DNA of 30,814 nt from Porticoccaceae bacterium (GCA_003491845.1 DNBN01000063.1:1-30814), one strand, 5' to 3'. Positions 8,301-16,443 are shown, counted from the first letter of the stretch. Notes: generated by a model not told the origin, from the sequence alone. A program made the numbers and translations.

Positions 8301-10794
8301 AGTGGATATAACTGAGGTCCAACCAGCCAGTGAAATTACACCAATGTTGGCTTCTGGTGCTATGAGTCATGGTGCTCTGGTAGCCACTGCACATGAGGCC
8401 GTGGCGCATGGCACAAATATGGTAGGTGGCATGTCTAATTGTGGAGAAGGAGGAGAGCACCTTTCCCGCTATGGAACTATTCGGGCCTCGCGTATCAAGC
8501 AGTTTGCCTCTGGTCGATTCGGTGTTTGGGCAGGCTATTTAGCAGACCCAATGTTAGAAGAAATAGAAATTAAAATTGGACAGGGAGCTAAGCCAGGTGA
8601 AGGTGGGCAGCTACCTGCACCAAAGGTCAATGTTGAAATAGCCGCGGCACGTGGAGGAGTTCCAGGGGTGGAGTTAATTTCACCGCCACCCCACCACGAT
8701 ACTTACTCTATCGAAGACTTGGCTCAACTTATTCATGATGCTAAGGCTGCACGGGTCAGAGTAATCGTTAAATTGGTATCTTCTGATGGTATAGGCACCA
8801 TTGCTGTTGGCGTCGCAAAAGCCGGCGCGGATGTTATTAATGTGGCTGGTAATACCGGTGGTACAGGTGCAGCTTCAGTGACCTCCCTTAAATATACAGG
8901 TCGAGCAGCAGAGATTGGCATTGCAGAGGTACATCAGGCTCTTTGTGCTAATGGGTTGCGTGACAAAGTTATTCTTCGCTGTTCTGGCGCGCATCAAACC
9001 GGTTCAGATGTGGTTAAGTCCGCTTTGATGGGTGGTGAAAGTTTTGAATTTGGTACCACCGCATTGATGATGTTGAAGTGTGTGATGGCGAAAAATTGCA
9101 ATATTAAATGTCCCGCTGGACTGACTACAAATCCAGAAGTGTTTGATGGTGACCCGAGGGCTTTGGGGCAGTACTTACTCAATATTGCTCATGAGGTTCG
9201 GGAAATTCTTGCCGAGCTGGGTCTGAAATCTCTTACTGAAGCAAGAGGACGCTGTGATTTGCTACATTTATTGGATCACCCATCTTCGGTTGGGCAGCTT
9301 GATTTAAGAGCTATGTTGACCCTAGTGAATGAACATAAGGTGGTTAATCCAATTTACATGGAGCGTGATTTTGAAATTGATGACAGCTTCATTGCACTTG
9401 TTCGTAGTGCTTTGGTAAAGGATAAAAAAGTATCGGTGGCCCTTCCCATCAGTCAACACTTAAATAATTGTAATAAGAGTGTTGGTGGCCAGTTAGCAAT
9501 TGATATTGAACGCATGCTTAATTATGAACTGAAAAATGTTGCTCTACCGGCGGTTTTAGAAGATCGCCGCGGCCGACGATATTTGCGTCAAGGTTCTATT
9601 AATATAGCTACCCATGGTTCAGCTGGTCAGTCCTACGGTGCTTTTTGTAATGATGGCATGAGACTAGAGCACACTGGAACCTGTAATGATGGTGTAGGGA
9701 AAACGGCCTGTGGTGGTGAAATAGTTGTTCATGCGCCGCCAGGAGCTAGCGACATGCCTGGTAAAAATGTGTTAATCGGCAATTTTGCGTTATTTGGTGC
9801 CACCGGTGGTCGAGTCTTTATTGAGGGCCAAGCAGGTGATCGGTTTGCGGTGCGAAATTCAGGATCTACAGCGGTTGTTGAAGGCGTTGGAGACTTTTGT
9901 GCAGAATATATGACTAATGGTGCAGTGCTGAATCTTGGAGCCTTTGCCAAAGGGTTTGGTAACGGTATGTCCGGAGGTTTCGCTTATCAATATGATCCGC
10001 AACGAATCTTCACCGATTGTATTAGTCATGATTCTGTACTTCTGGGCTATTGTGATGAAAATACTGAGGAATCAAGGATTCATCAGCAGGCGGTATTGAC
10101 TATGCTGGAATGGCATGTCGCCGCTACCGGGTCTAAGAAAGCATCTTGGCTGTTGAAAAATTGGCAGCAAGAGAGCGCTAATTTTGCGTTCATAACTCCA
10201 CGTGCATTGCTTCAGTATCAGGATTCAGATGCTATTTTGAAAACTAAAACACAAAAAGAGTTAGTTGAGGAATTGTCAGTCGCTTTGGCTGGGTTTCAAG
10301 TTAACAAACTTAAAAAAGCATGGCGTTCGGGTGATCCTATAGCTAAGGGAATGGTTCCCAACCCTGATGTGTCTGAAAATGGCGATATGTTTGAGCTTCT
10401 AAATACTTACTCTGTTCTTGATGCGGCGCAAAAAATAGCCATGAAAAAGATTCCCGAGGCAGTTTCCTTAGAAGACCCTGCAGTATTAAAAATCACTCGA
10501 AATCTTATTTTGACCGAAGATTTCACCTTGATGAATGGATTGTTAAGACATGCTCGAGATGCCGTATCTGGGTACAGTAAGGCCGAATTAGCGGCCTTGA
10601 TTGCCAATAAGCGGCTGACCGATTTTAAGCAGGCGCTGAGCTTGAGAAATATTTTATCGATGGATAGTCCGGCGACCTATGGTTGGATTCTTCACCAACA
10701 GCAAAAAAATAAAACTGCTTTGGGTCGTATGCCAAGTTTTGAAGAGCTTTTTGCTTATAATGCGCTAAACGATATATTGCCTAATGCCAGCTAA
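5317..10794 (+). CDS. gltB: Glutamate synthase large subunit, unusually long divergent form
   Basis: Glutamate synthase turns glutamine plus 2-oxoglutarate into two glutamates, channelling ammonia to an FMN site. From the ATG at 5317 an 18-residue propeptide precedes catalytic Cys19 (C-G-V-G-F). The class-II amidotransferase domain (about 19-410) has H-R-G-G, F-S-T-N-T and H-N-G-E. A central domain, then an FMN/synthase domain (about 1010-1400) with G-A-M-S-H-G-A, K-P-G-E-G-G-Q-L-P and S-P-P-P-H-H-D follow, then a GXGXG beta-helix (about 1420-1600). Oddities: roughly 100 extra residues at about 890-1005, a 3Fe-4S motif with Cys1255, 1261 and 1265 (C-x5-C-x3-C instead of C-x5-C-x4-C), N-T-G-G-T-G where H-D-G-G-T-G is usual, and about 200 mainly helical extra residues at the end. 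Length is about 1825 against 1480-1520. A TTG at 5209 would add 36 unconvincing residues; neither start has a clear SD. No gltD follows. Confidence 0.93.
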   Translation: MNDSTKFGLYDSAFEKSSCGVGFLTRKDGKQTHELLIKGHEALCAVPHRGGMSAEGVGDGAGVSVDLSVEFFNRITGLNLTLGEFGVGNFFLPNDPKQHQAACDLINLVLLSHGMKTMVMRDVAVDNSILRPAAVEYQLPIAQWVFSTPVGLGRKELDQIIHKALLAIEAEAYTAEKFEGLYPLSMSAQMQVLKGRLNSNEIIPYFCDLNDPGHSVHTMYFHTRFSTNTDPHPSMAQPFRLMAHNGELNTDKKNRLSETAIARAKENNIIRPKGQSDSCRLDQTLQSRVVADGLDLVTAVVSMMPPAWENDTTLSPAVRAMLEYFSLYEEKNDGPAALIFGDGSIIGARLDRLGLRPLRSTETETYLAVMSEAGQIDFGNEPVISRGRIEAGGMLYYNHDLKQSFDTNAALELLASQRDYLGLVDHARIHIDALSDVSLEQPDPSTRYAGDLPLAARYVAYSQNQECFRFMIDPMLATGTEKVSAMGYGNAINALSDNEGGVAKYFSQRFAQVTNPPLDSIREIDGMTMRVALGVKPNIGATSCRQIVIDSPILNHYQISRIKTQKETPVGLFSMLFAPVFGDIEKNKASLTEAIDTICNEVEDFARTQGGIAIISDREVTRAKGSISMTLIISAINQRLIESGLRLRVSLIVESGQICSSHHIACALGFGAAAVYPMGVQMRAEDKFSADADGAYQKFAKAAEKALMKTMGKVGLCTVESYSGGEFFEPNFLNTNDETFRKYFPNMKSPVGGVGFTEIAQAHADWHERALNCQVESDIPMLGLFKERAEGAGHSYGVAAVRGFVDLTEEAIAFDQKEDSVTNDTLRLLTLNRMEGAFGISDEGYTNTSFDRLTPQAIDEFSITPGYRDFSRAMSEERARRPAAMRDVLAFPADISFLSKADDIRHEMMLFNRAGNNHFVVRGLACKALGEKQFSFQLTGALSKSSARLKALQTSFVDRFGVDILNHSVTGDTLIIEVSGSALDYIRRLRPAPPKVDITEVQPASEITPMLASGAMSHGALVATAHEAVAHGTNMVGGMSNCGEGGEHLSRYGTIRASRIKQFASGRFGVWAGYLADPMLEEIEIKIGQGAKPGEGGQLPAPKVNVEIAAARGGVPGVELISPPPHHDTYSIEDLAQLIHDAKAARVRVIVKLVSSDGIGTIAVGVAKAGADVINVAGNTGGTGAASVTSLKYTGRAAEIGIAEVHQALCANGLRDKVILRCSGAHQTGSDVVKSALMGGESFEFGTTALMMLKCVMAKNCNIKCPAGLTTNPEVFDGDPRALGQYLLNIAHEVREILAELGLKSLTEARGRCDLLHLLDHPSSVGQLDLRAMLTLVNEHKVVNPIYMERDFEIDDSFIALVRSALVKDKKVSVALPISQHLNNCNKSVGGQLAIDIERMLNYELKNVALPAVLEDRRGRRYLRQGSINIATHGSAGQSYGAFCNDGMRLEHTGTCNDGVGKTACGGEIVVHAPPGASDMPGKNVLIGNFALFGATGGRVFIEGQAGDRFAVRNSGSTAVVEGVGDFCAEYMTNGAVLNLGAFAKGFGNGMSGGFAYQYDPQRIFTDCISHDSVLLGYCDENTEESRIHQQAVLTMLEWHVAATGSKKASWLLKNWQQESANFAFITPRALLQYQDSDAILKTKTQKELVEELSVALAGFQVNKLKKAWRSGDPIAKGMVPNPDVSENGDMFELLNTYSVLDAAQKIAMKKIPEAVSLEDPAVLKITRNLILTEDFTLMNGLLRHARDAVSGYSKAELAALIANKRLTDFKQALSLRNILSMDSPATYGWILHQQQKNKTALGRMPSFEELFAYNALNDILPNAS

Positions 10795-10809
10795 TACTGA
10801 GAATAGTTC

Positions 10810-12561
10810 ATGAAATTGCCGTTTATACCTGAAGATGCTCCTTTTACCGGTGACCAAAAGTCTTGGTTGTCCGGGTTTCTAGCCGGTGTTCAATCTGCCA
10901 AGGCTATGGGTGAAAAAGATACTGGCACCTCTGCTGCGACGGAGATGTCGTCGGCACCCCAGGTGAATATTCTTTATGGTACTCAGACCGGAAATGCTGA
11001 AAGTTTAGCCATGGATGCTGCCAGCGCAGCAAGAGCACGAGGTTTTCAGGCTGTTGTTCAGGGTTTAGATGATGTCACGATGGATGCGTTCTGTGCAATG
11101 AAGCGAGTCATTGTTACTATTGCAACCTATGGTGAAGGCGAGATGCCTGATAACGCGGGGCTCTTTTGGGAAAGTTTAAACAGTGTTGATATGCCCAAAT
11201 TACCGGAGATGCAATTTGGTGTTTTGGCTCTAGGGGATACTGGTTATGATGAATTCTGTCAGGCTGGGAAATTGCTAGACATGCGTCTTGAACAGTTGGG
11301 TGCGAAAAGACTTGTAGATCGACTAGATTGTGATGTGGATTACGAGGACGTAGCTGAGGAGTGGATCGCGAAAACTATTCCATTAACCAGTGATGCTAAA
11401 ATTATCCCATCATTAGTTGAGGTACCTCAAGCGCCGGTGAAGTCACTATGGAATCGTAAAAATCCGTATCCGGCAGTACTGAAAGTTAATAGTCTTCTCT
11501 CGGGAAAATCCTCTGCTAAAGAAATCCGGCATTATGAATTTGATCTTGCTGATAGTGGTATTACCTATGAAACAGGGGATGCTCTGAATGTCATGCCAGT
11601 CAATGACAAGGGGTTGGTAGCGAAATTGCTAAAGCGCTTGGCCGTAAGCGGTGAGGTCATTGTGAAGGGTCAGGATAGAACTCTTAGTGAATTGCTCACC
11701 TATCAATTTGAGATTTCAACACCATCACGAAATTTAATAGCGACAGTGGAAGAGAAGGCCAAAGATGAGATGTTTTCTCATGTACTAAAACATGGAGACA
11801 AAGAAGCGCTGGCTGACTTTTTGTGGGGAAAAGATACCTTGGATCTTCTCAATATAAATCCGCAGGTTAGCTTCTCAGCAGAGACATTTTTGACGTTGTT
11901 AAAGCCACTACAACATCGTGCATACTCTATATCCTCCAGTCCTAATAAGCATGCAGGGTCCGTTCATCTCACCGTGGCGTCTGTGCGATGGCAATCCAAT
12001 GATAGAGATCATTTAGGCGTCTGTTCTACGTTTTTGGCAGATCGGGTGGATGACAAGGGTACTGCTGGAGTATTTGTCTCGCCAAATAAGGCATTTCGAA
12101 TCCCTGCTGATGATGAAGCGCCTATGATCATGGTCGGTCCAGGTACCGGAGTAGCGCCCTTTAGGGCTTTTTTAGAGGAGCGAGAATTTCGTAAAGCCTC
12201 GGGCAAAAACTGGCTTTTCTTTGGTGATCAGACAAGAGCTTCAGATTTTATCTATCAAGAGCAGTTACTTGAGATGGAAGAAAATGGATTGTTAACAAGG
12301 TTTGACACCGCTTTTTCTCGAGATCAAGAAGAAAAAGTATATGTCCAGAATAAGATGCATGATAATGCCACTGAATTATTCCGGTGGTTGGAAAATGGTG
12401 CTTATTTTTATGTCTGTGGTGATGCAACGCGTATGGCCAAGGACGTCGATCGGGCGCTTTGCGATATTGTTGCCGCTCAGGGAAACATGGCTGCTGATAA
12501 AGCTACTGATTACATCAACAACCTTAAACGTGAAAAACGCTACCTACGTGACGTTTACTAA
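10810..12561 (+). CDS. CysJ-like NADPH diflavin reductase in the gltD position
   Basis: This 583-residue protein has the full diflavin layout. An N-terminal helical lead (L-P-F-I-P-E-D-A-P-F) is followed by a flavodoxin FMN domain with Y-G-T-Q-T-G-N (56-62), T-Y-G-E-G-E-M-P-D-N-A (106-116) and L-G-D-T-G-Y (141-146). An FAD domain has R-A-Y-S-I-S-S-S (370-377) and G-V-C-S-T-F-L (403-409). The NADPH domain has G-P-G-T-G-V-A-P-F-R (443-452), S-R-D-Q at 503-506, Y-V-Q (511-513) and Y-V-C-G-D-A, and the protein ends R-Y-L-R-D-V-Y as in CysJ. By family it moves electrons NADPH to FAD to FMN. It starts 15 bases after gltB and no sulfite reductase hemoprotein gene (cysI) is nearby. Its place between gltB and hemE is that of gltD, so I infer it feeds electrons to glutamate synthase. 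A separate sulfite reductase role remains possible. Confidence 0.9.
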   Translation: MKLPFIPEDAPFTGDQKSWLSGFLAGVQSAKAMGEKDTGTSAATEMSSAPQVNILYGTQTGNAESLAMDAASAARARGFQAVVQGLDDVTMDAFCAMKRVIVTIATYGEGEMPDNAGLFWESLNSVDMPKLPEMQFGVLALGDTGYDEFCQAGKLLDMRLEQLGAKRLVDRLDCDVDYEDVAEEWIAKTIPLTSDAKIIPSLVEVPQAPVKSLWNRKNPYPAVLKVNSLLSGKSSAKEIRHYEFDLADSGITYETGDALNVMPVNDKGLVAKLLKRLAVSGEVIVKGQDRTLSELLTYQFEISTPSRNLIATVEEKAKDEMFSHVLKHGDKEALADFLWGKDTLDLLNINPQVSFSAETFLTLLKPLQHRAYSISSSPNKHAGSVHLTVASVRWQSNDRDHLGVCSTFLADRVDDKGTAGVFVSPNKAFRIPADDEAPMIMVGPGTGVAPFRAFLEEREFRKASGKNWLFFGDQTRASDFIYQEQLLEMEENGLLTRFDTAFSRDQEEKVYVQNKMHDNATELFRWLENGAYFYVCGDATRMAKDVDRALCDIVAAQGNMAADKATDYINNLKREKRYLRDVY

Positions 12562-12587
12562 TTTTTTAACAACCATTAGACCTACAT

Positions 12588-13646
12588 ATGACCGAATTGA
12601 AAAATGACCGTTTTTTGCGCGCGCTGGCCAGACAACCTGTTGATAAAACGCCTGTTTGGATGATGCGACAAGCGGGCCGGTATTTGCCAGAATATAGGCA
12701 GGTTAGAGCCCAGGCAGGCGATTTTATGAGCCTGTGCAAGAACACTCAGTTAGCGTGTGATGTAACGCTCCAACCTTTAGAGCGGTTTGACTTGGATGCG
12801 GCTATTTTATTTTCTGATATCCTTACCATTCCAGATGCTATGGGTCTTGGTCTGTATTTCGCTGAAGGTGAAGGGCCTAAGTTTCGTAAGCCGGTGCGTA
12901 CCGAAAAAGACATAGATCAACTGCAGATCATTAATACCGCAAAAGACCTGACCTATGTAACTGACGCAGTTACTGCTATACGACGTGCTCTGAATGGGGC
13001 TGTGCCATTAATTGGATTCTCTGGTAGCCCTTGGACACTGGCTACCTATATGATTGAAGGTCAAAGTAGCCGAGACTTTGCTCGTGCAAAAACTATGCTT
13101 TATACGCAACCTGAGGTTCTTCATCAGCTTTTGGAAAAGCTTTCTCTTTCGGTTATTGATTATTTAAACGCTCAGATTCGTAGTGGTGCCCAGGTGGTAC
13201 AGATTTTTGATACCTGGGGAGGAGCCTTAAGTAACAATGCTTATCAGACGTTTTCCCTGGACTATATGAAGAAAATTGTTGATGGCCTGATTAAACATTC
13301 AGATGGTCGTGATGTGCCGGTTATTCTATTTACCAAAGGCGGCGGTCATTGGTTAGAGTCAATGGCGAGCACTGGTTGTGATTGCCTTGGCTTGGACTGG
13401 ACCGTTGATATTGGTTCTGCACGCTCTAGAGTGGGTGGTCAAGTTGCGTTACAAGGAAATATGGACCCAGCAGTACTGCGTGGAGATAGAGCATCCATTG
13501 AAACCGAGGTTAAGTCGATATTAACGTCTTTTGGCACTGGTAACGGCCATATTTTCAATCTTGGACATGGGATTACGCCTGACATTAAACCCCAGAATGC
13601 AAAGATATTTATCGATGCTGTGCATGAGTTTTCACTTCAACGTTAG
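12588..13646 (+). CDS. hemE: Uroporphyrinogen III decarboxylase
   Basis: HemE decarboxylates the four acetate side chains of uroporphyrinogen III to give coproporphyrinogen III in haem synthesis. The 352-residue protein begins [10 protein letters not shown] and contains the signature [16 protein letters not shown], the active-site Asp in [19 protein letters not shown] and G-H-G-I-T-P near the end. Length is normal. It begins 26 bases after the diflavin reductase and may share its transcript. Its stop codon overlaps that of the opposing psd gene by 4 bases, leaving no room for a separate terminator. Confidence 0.98.
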   Translation: MTELKNDRFLRALARQPVDKTPVWMMRQAGRYLPEYRQVRAQAGDFMSLCKNTQLACDVTLQPLERFDLDAAILFSDILTIPDAMGLGLYFAEGEGPKFRKPVRTEKDIDQLQIINTAKDLTYVTDAVTAIRRALNGAVPLIGFSGSPWTLATYMIEGQSSRDFARAKTMLYTQPEVLHQLLEKLSLSVIDYLNAQIRSGAQVVQIFDTWGGALSNNAYQTFSLDYMKKIVDGLIKHSDGRDVPVILFTKGGGHWLESMASTGCDCLGLDWTVDIGSARSRVGGQVALQGNMDPAVLRGDRASIETEVKSILTSFGTGNGHIFNLGHGITPDIKPQNAKIFIDAVHEFSLQR

Positions 13647-14497
13647 CCTAGAACCGCGATTTTCTCTCCCATTATGACAGAGGCCTGGGGTTGAAGATTG
13701 TCCAAACCTTGGGCTACGTTTTTTTCAAACAAGATGATCGCTGTTGAACCGAATTTAAATTGACCAATTTCTTCACCTTTTGCATAAACTAGATTTTGCT
13801 CTGTAAAGTCAGTTTCTCTTACTAAACCTGCCCCAGGTGCTTCAAATCCGCCCCAAACAGTTTCTATACCTGCCACTAGCATAGCCCCGACAAAAATAAC
13901 TGCAAATTTTCCCGCAAGTTCTGATTCGAATTCACATACCAGGCGCTCATTACGAGCAAAAAGTCCAGGTAGGCCTTGAGCGGTTTTATCATTGACTGAA
14001 AAAAGTTCTCCGGGAATATAACGTGCGGTTGTTAGTTTACCTGACAAGGGCATATGGATACGGTGATAATCCTTAGGCGAAAGATAAATAGTGGCAAAAC
14101 TTCCGTAGCGAAAATGTTCAGCGCTAGAGGAATTGCCAACTAAACGATGCAGTGAGTAATCGATGCCTTTAGCTTGCATAATACGGTTATTATGAATAGC
14201 TCCGGATTGGCTTATCACGCCATCAGCTGGACTACATATGCTGTTATGGTCTGCATCTATAGGTCTGACGCCTTCTTTAAGCGCCCGAGTAAAGAAAGCA
14301 TTGAAGGTGTCATAAGACGATAAATCATCGCTGACCGCTTCCTGCATATTAATTTCAAATGTCGCTATAGCGCGTTTGATAAGGATATTCTTCAGCCAAG
14401 GCTGTTTAGCCTCAGCTAACGTGCCGATTAGTCGAGATAGCAAGTGTTTGGGGAGTACACGCTGCAGGGCGACGAAAATATCAATCTGGTGGCTCAT
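13643..14497 (-). CDS. psd: Phosphatidylserine decarboxylase proenzyme
   Basis: Psd makes phosphatidylethanolamine from phosphatidylserine at the inner membrane and uses a pyruvoyl group formed by self-cleavage. The 284-residue protein has Asp92 in S-P-A-D-G, His148 in Y-H-R-I-H-M-P and Ser251 in F-G-S-T, matching the E. coli Asp90/His147/Ser254 catalytic set. The cleavage site reads Phe-Gly-Ser-Thr instead of the usual Leu-Gly-Ser-Thr; the essential Gly-Ser is kept, so processing should still occur. Psd begins 21 bases downstream of rhdA and ends the minus-strand unit rsgA-rhdA-psd. Its stop TAA overlaps the hemE stop on the other strand. Confidence 0.97.
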   Translation of the reverse strand: MSHQIDIFVALQRVLPKHLLSRLIGTLAEAKQPWLKNILIKRAIATFEINMQEAVSDDLSSYDTFNAFFTRALKEGVRPIDADHNSICSPADGVISQSGAIHNNRIMQAKGIDYSLHRLVGNSSSAEHFRYGSFATIYLSPKDYHRIHMPLSGKLTTARYIPGELFSVNDKTAQGLPGLFARNERLVCEFESELAGKFAVIFVGAMLVAGIETVWGGFEAPGAGLVRETDFTEQNLVYAKGEEIGQFKFGSTAIILFEKNVAQGLDNLQPQASVIMGEKIAVLG

Positions 14498-14518
14498 TTA
14501 GTTTTACTCTCTGGTATT

Positions 14519-15364
14519 TTAGTTTGCATTATAAACTTTCTCAGGACCAAGCTTTATTGGTGTATCTTCCATATTACCCCATTCGGCCCAAGAGCCATCA
14601 TAGCCTGCTATGTTCTTATAACCCAGAATTCTTGCTACCATGTATGTAAATCCAGAGCGATGATGAAGTTGGCAATGTGTGGCGATGGTTTTATCTATTG
14701 TGAGACCAACACGGTCTAAAATATCTTGTGCATTAGATCGTATCCTCAAATGATTATGTTGGTCCATAAGATTGGTCCATTCTAAATTGATAGCGCCCGG
14801 AATATGGCCTCCCCGGTTAGCCCTTACCATTTCTCCTGTATATTCAGCTGGGCTACGAGCATCCCATATGGCGAAATTTTTTTCTCCCAGTTTAGTGATA
14901 ATTTGGTCTGCGCTAATCTTTCTAGACAGGTTACTAAAGTCACTACCAATATCTGAATCTGTTGATTTGGGTGGGTTGTTGCCACTTTCTGTGGGGAAAC
15001 CCTCTTTTATCCAGGGGATTATGCCACCGTTTAAGTAGCACCAATTGTCTACACCCATTAGATCTAGTATCCATGCGAATCTTCCGGCCCAGCCGCCGCC
15101 TTCATCGTCATAAATTACGATACGCTTTTTTCTCGTAATGCCAAGACTAGTTAGCAGTATTTTCAAATCATCAAAGGCTGGGCATTTTCCCGCTGCTGGA
15201 GTCTGCTCTGACATTATTTTTTGACCAGCTAGATGCACCGCACCGGGAACATGGTGTTGTTGATACAGAGCGGGGTGACATAGGTCGATGATAACCAAAT
15301 CGTCATTATCAAGAACCAATGCTAAAGCATCAGGTTCTATTAGTTTTGATAGGGGTGAAGTCAT
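14519..15364 (-). CDS. rhdA: RhdA-type tandem rhodanese (sulfurtransferase)
   Basis: The protein has two rhodanese domains (about 1-125 and 145-281); only the second has the catalytic cysteine. The active loop is C-Q-L-H-H-R (Cys231-Arg236). This resembles the C-Q-T-H-H-R loop of Azotobacter vinelandii RhdA and Pseudomonas homologues, and differs from C-R-K-G-V-T of thiosulfate sulfurtransferases and C-G-S-G-V-T of mercaptopyruvate sulfurtransferases. The C-terminal G-Y-D-G-S-W-A-E-W-G-N is typical. RhdA carries persulfide sulfur on its cysteine; the physiological acceptor is unsettled and true substrate cannot be read here. GGAG lies 5 bases before the ATG. Location beside psd is as in Pseudomonas, which supports the RhdA call over SseA. 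Confidence 0.9.
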   Translation of the reverse strand: MTSPLSKLIEPDALALVLDNDDLVIIDLCHPALYQQHHVPGAVHLAGQKIMSEQTPAAGKCPAFDDLKILLTSLGITRKKRIVIYDDEGGGWAGRFAWILDLMGVDNWCYLNGGIIPWIKEGFPTESGNNPPKSTDSDIGSDFSNLSRKISADQIITKLGEKNFAIWDARSPAEYTGEMVRANRGGHIPGAINLEWTNLMDQHNHLRIRSNAQDILDRVGLTIDKTIATHCQLHHRSGFTYMVARILGYKNIAGYDGSWAEWGNMEDTPIKLGPEKVYNAN

Positions 15365-15402
15365 CAGTGCTCCGACAGAATATACGAGTAAATTTGCACA
15401 GC

Positions 15403-16443
15403 TTAAGAGTAGATTTTACGTTCAGATTCCAAAGATAAAAGTATCTGACGATAATTATGTAGTCTGGAGGCAAGTACTTTTTTATCCTCCACCGCTTTTA
15501 TTAGACTGCACCCAACGTCTTTATTATGACTACAATCACGAAATTTACAGCGACCAAGATAGGGTCTGAAATCAATAAAACTTTCAATGATTTCTGATTT
15601 GGTAAGATGACTTAGACCAAATTCTCGAATACCTGGTGAGTCAATTAACACACCGCCGCCAGTTAAGTGAAAAAGCTTGGAGGTAGTAGTGGTGTGAGTA
15701 CCTTTTTCTTTGCCCACAGAAAGTGGACCCACACGCATCTCAGCATTCGGCTGGAGATGATTGACCAAGGAAGATTTGCCAACACCGGATTGCCCTACAA
15801 AAATAGCCGTATTGTCTTTAAGGTAATGTTGCAGTGCCTCAAGTCCTTGACCTGTTTTAGCTGACACTTGAAGTAAGTCATAACCGATGAATTTATAATC
15901 AGAAATGAGTTGATGGATATCATCAAATTCCTCACCATCAAGCATGTCAGTTTTGTTGAGAACCAAGAGCGGTTTGATGTTTTGGGCCTCAGATGCGATT
16001 AAGTATCGATCCAATAGATTACTAAAGGCAGTTGGTTTGGGTGAGAAAACGATAACAATCAAATCGACATTGGCAGCCACTGGGCGCAACTTACCATAGA
16101 TGTCGGGACGAATTAATTCTGAGCTGCGTGGCTGACGCGCCACAACAACACCATGGGGTTCTGCGAAGCGCCAGACAACTTTGTCGCCGGTAACTAAATT
16201 GTCCAGGTTAGCACGCATATGACAGCGAACAATTTGTCCTTTAATGGATGCTTCAGCCGCTTCAATATCGACTTGAGCACCAAAGTTGGTGACCACGGTG
16301 CCCAGAACTTCAGGGCCAAGCTTTGCCAGATCATTCAATTGGTTGTCTGTAACCGCATTTTTGGCTATAGCCCGCTCTCGTCGTTGATCTTGGATCGACT
16401 GAATACGCCCTTTTTGGTGTTTACTGAGCCTCCGCTTGCTCAT
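15403..16443 (-). CDS. rsgA: Small ribosomal subunit biogenesis GTPase RsgA
   Basis: RsgA is a circularly permuted GTPase that checks late maturation of the 30S subunit. The permuted motif order is seen: an OB-fold domain (about 45-105), N-K-T-D (G4, residue about 163), then G-Q-S-G-V-G-K-S-S (G1, 207-215), a threonine-rich switch G-T-H-T-T-T-T, and D-S-P-G (G3, 258). A zinc site with Cys289, Cys294, His296 and Cys302 follows. I chose the ATG at 16443 because M-S-K-R-R-L-S-K-H-Q-K-G-R-I matches the start of RsgA in relatives; an upstream in-frame ATG at 16482 would add 13 acidic residues. Neither has a strong SD. It is divergent from orn, and rhdA follows after 38 bases. Confidence 0.95.
   Translation of the reverse strand: MSKRRLSKHQKGRIQSIQDQRRERAIAKNAVTDNQLNDLAKLGPEVLGTVVTNFGAQVDIEAAEASIKGQIVRCHMRANLDNLVTGDKVVWRFAEPHGVVVARQPRSSELIRPDIYGKLRPVAANVDLIVIVFSPKPTAFSNLLDRYLIASEAQNIKPLLVLNKTDMLDGEEFDDIHQLISDYKFIGYDLLQVSAKTGQGLEALQHYLKDNTAIFVGQSGVGKSSLVNHLQPNAEMRVGPLSVGKEKGTHTTTTSKLFHLTGGGVLIDSPGIREFGLSHLTKSEIIESFIDFRPYLGRCKFRDCSHNKDVGCSLIKAVEDKKVLASRLHNYRQILLSLESERKIYS

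Noticed and set aside
10810..12561. Naming the diflavin reductase cysJ and assigning it to assimilatory sulfite reduction
   Set aside because: The fold and C-terminus are CysJ-like, but no cysI or other sulfur-assimilation gene is in the window and the gene occupies the gltD slot after gltB. The symbol was left empty.
14444..14719. Plus-strand open frame over psd and rhdA
   Set aside because: It runs antisense across the psd start and the rhdA end, with no SD or protein similarity.
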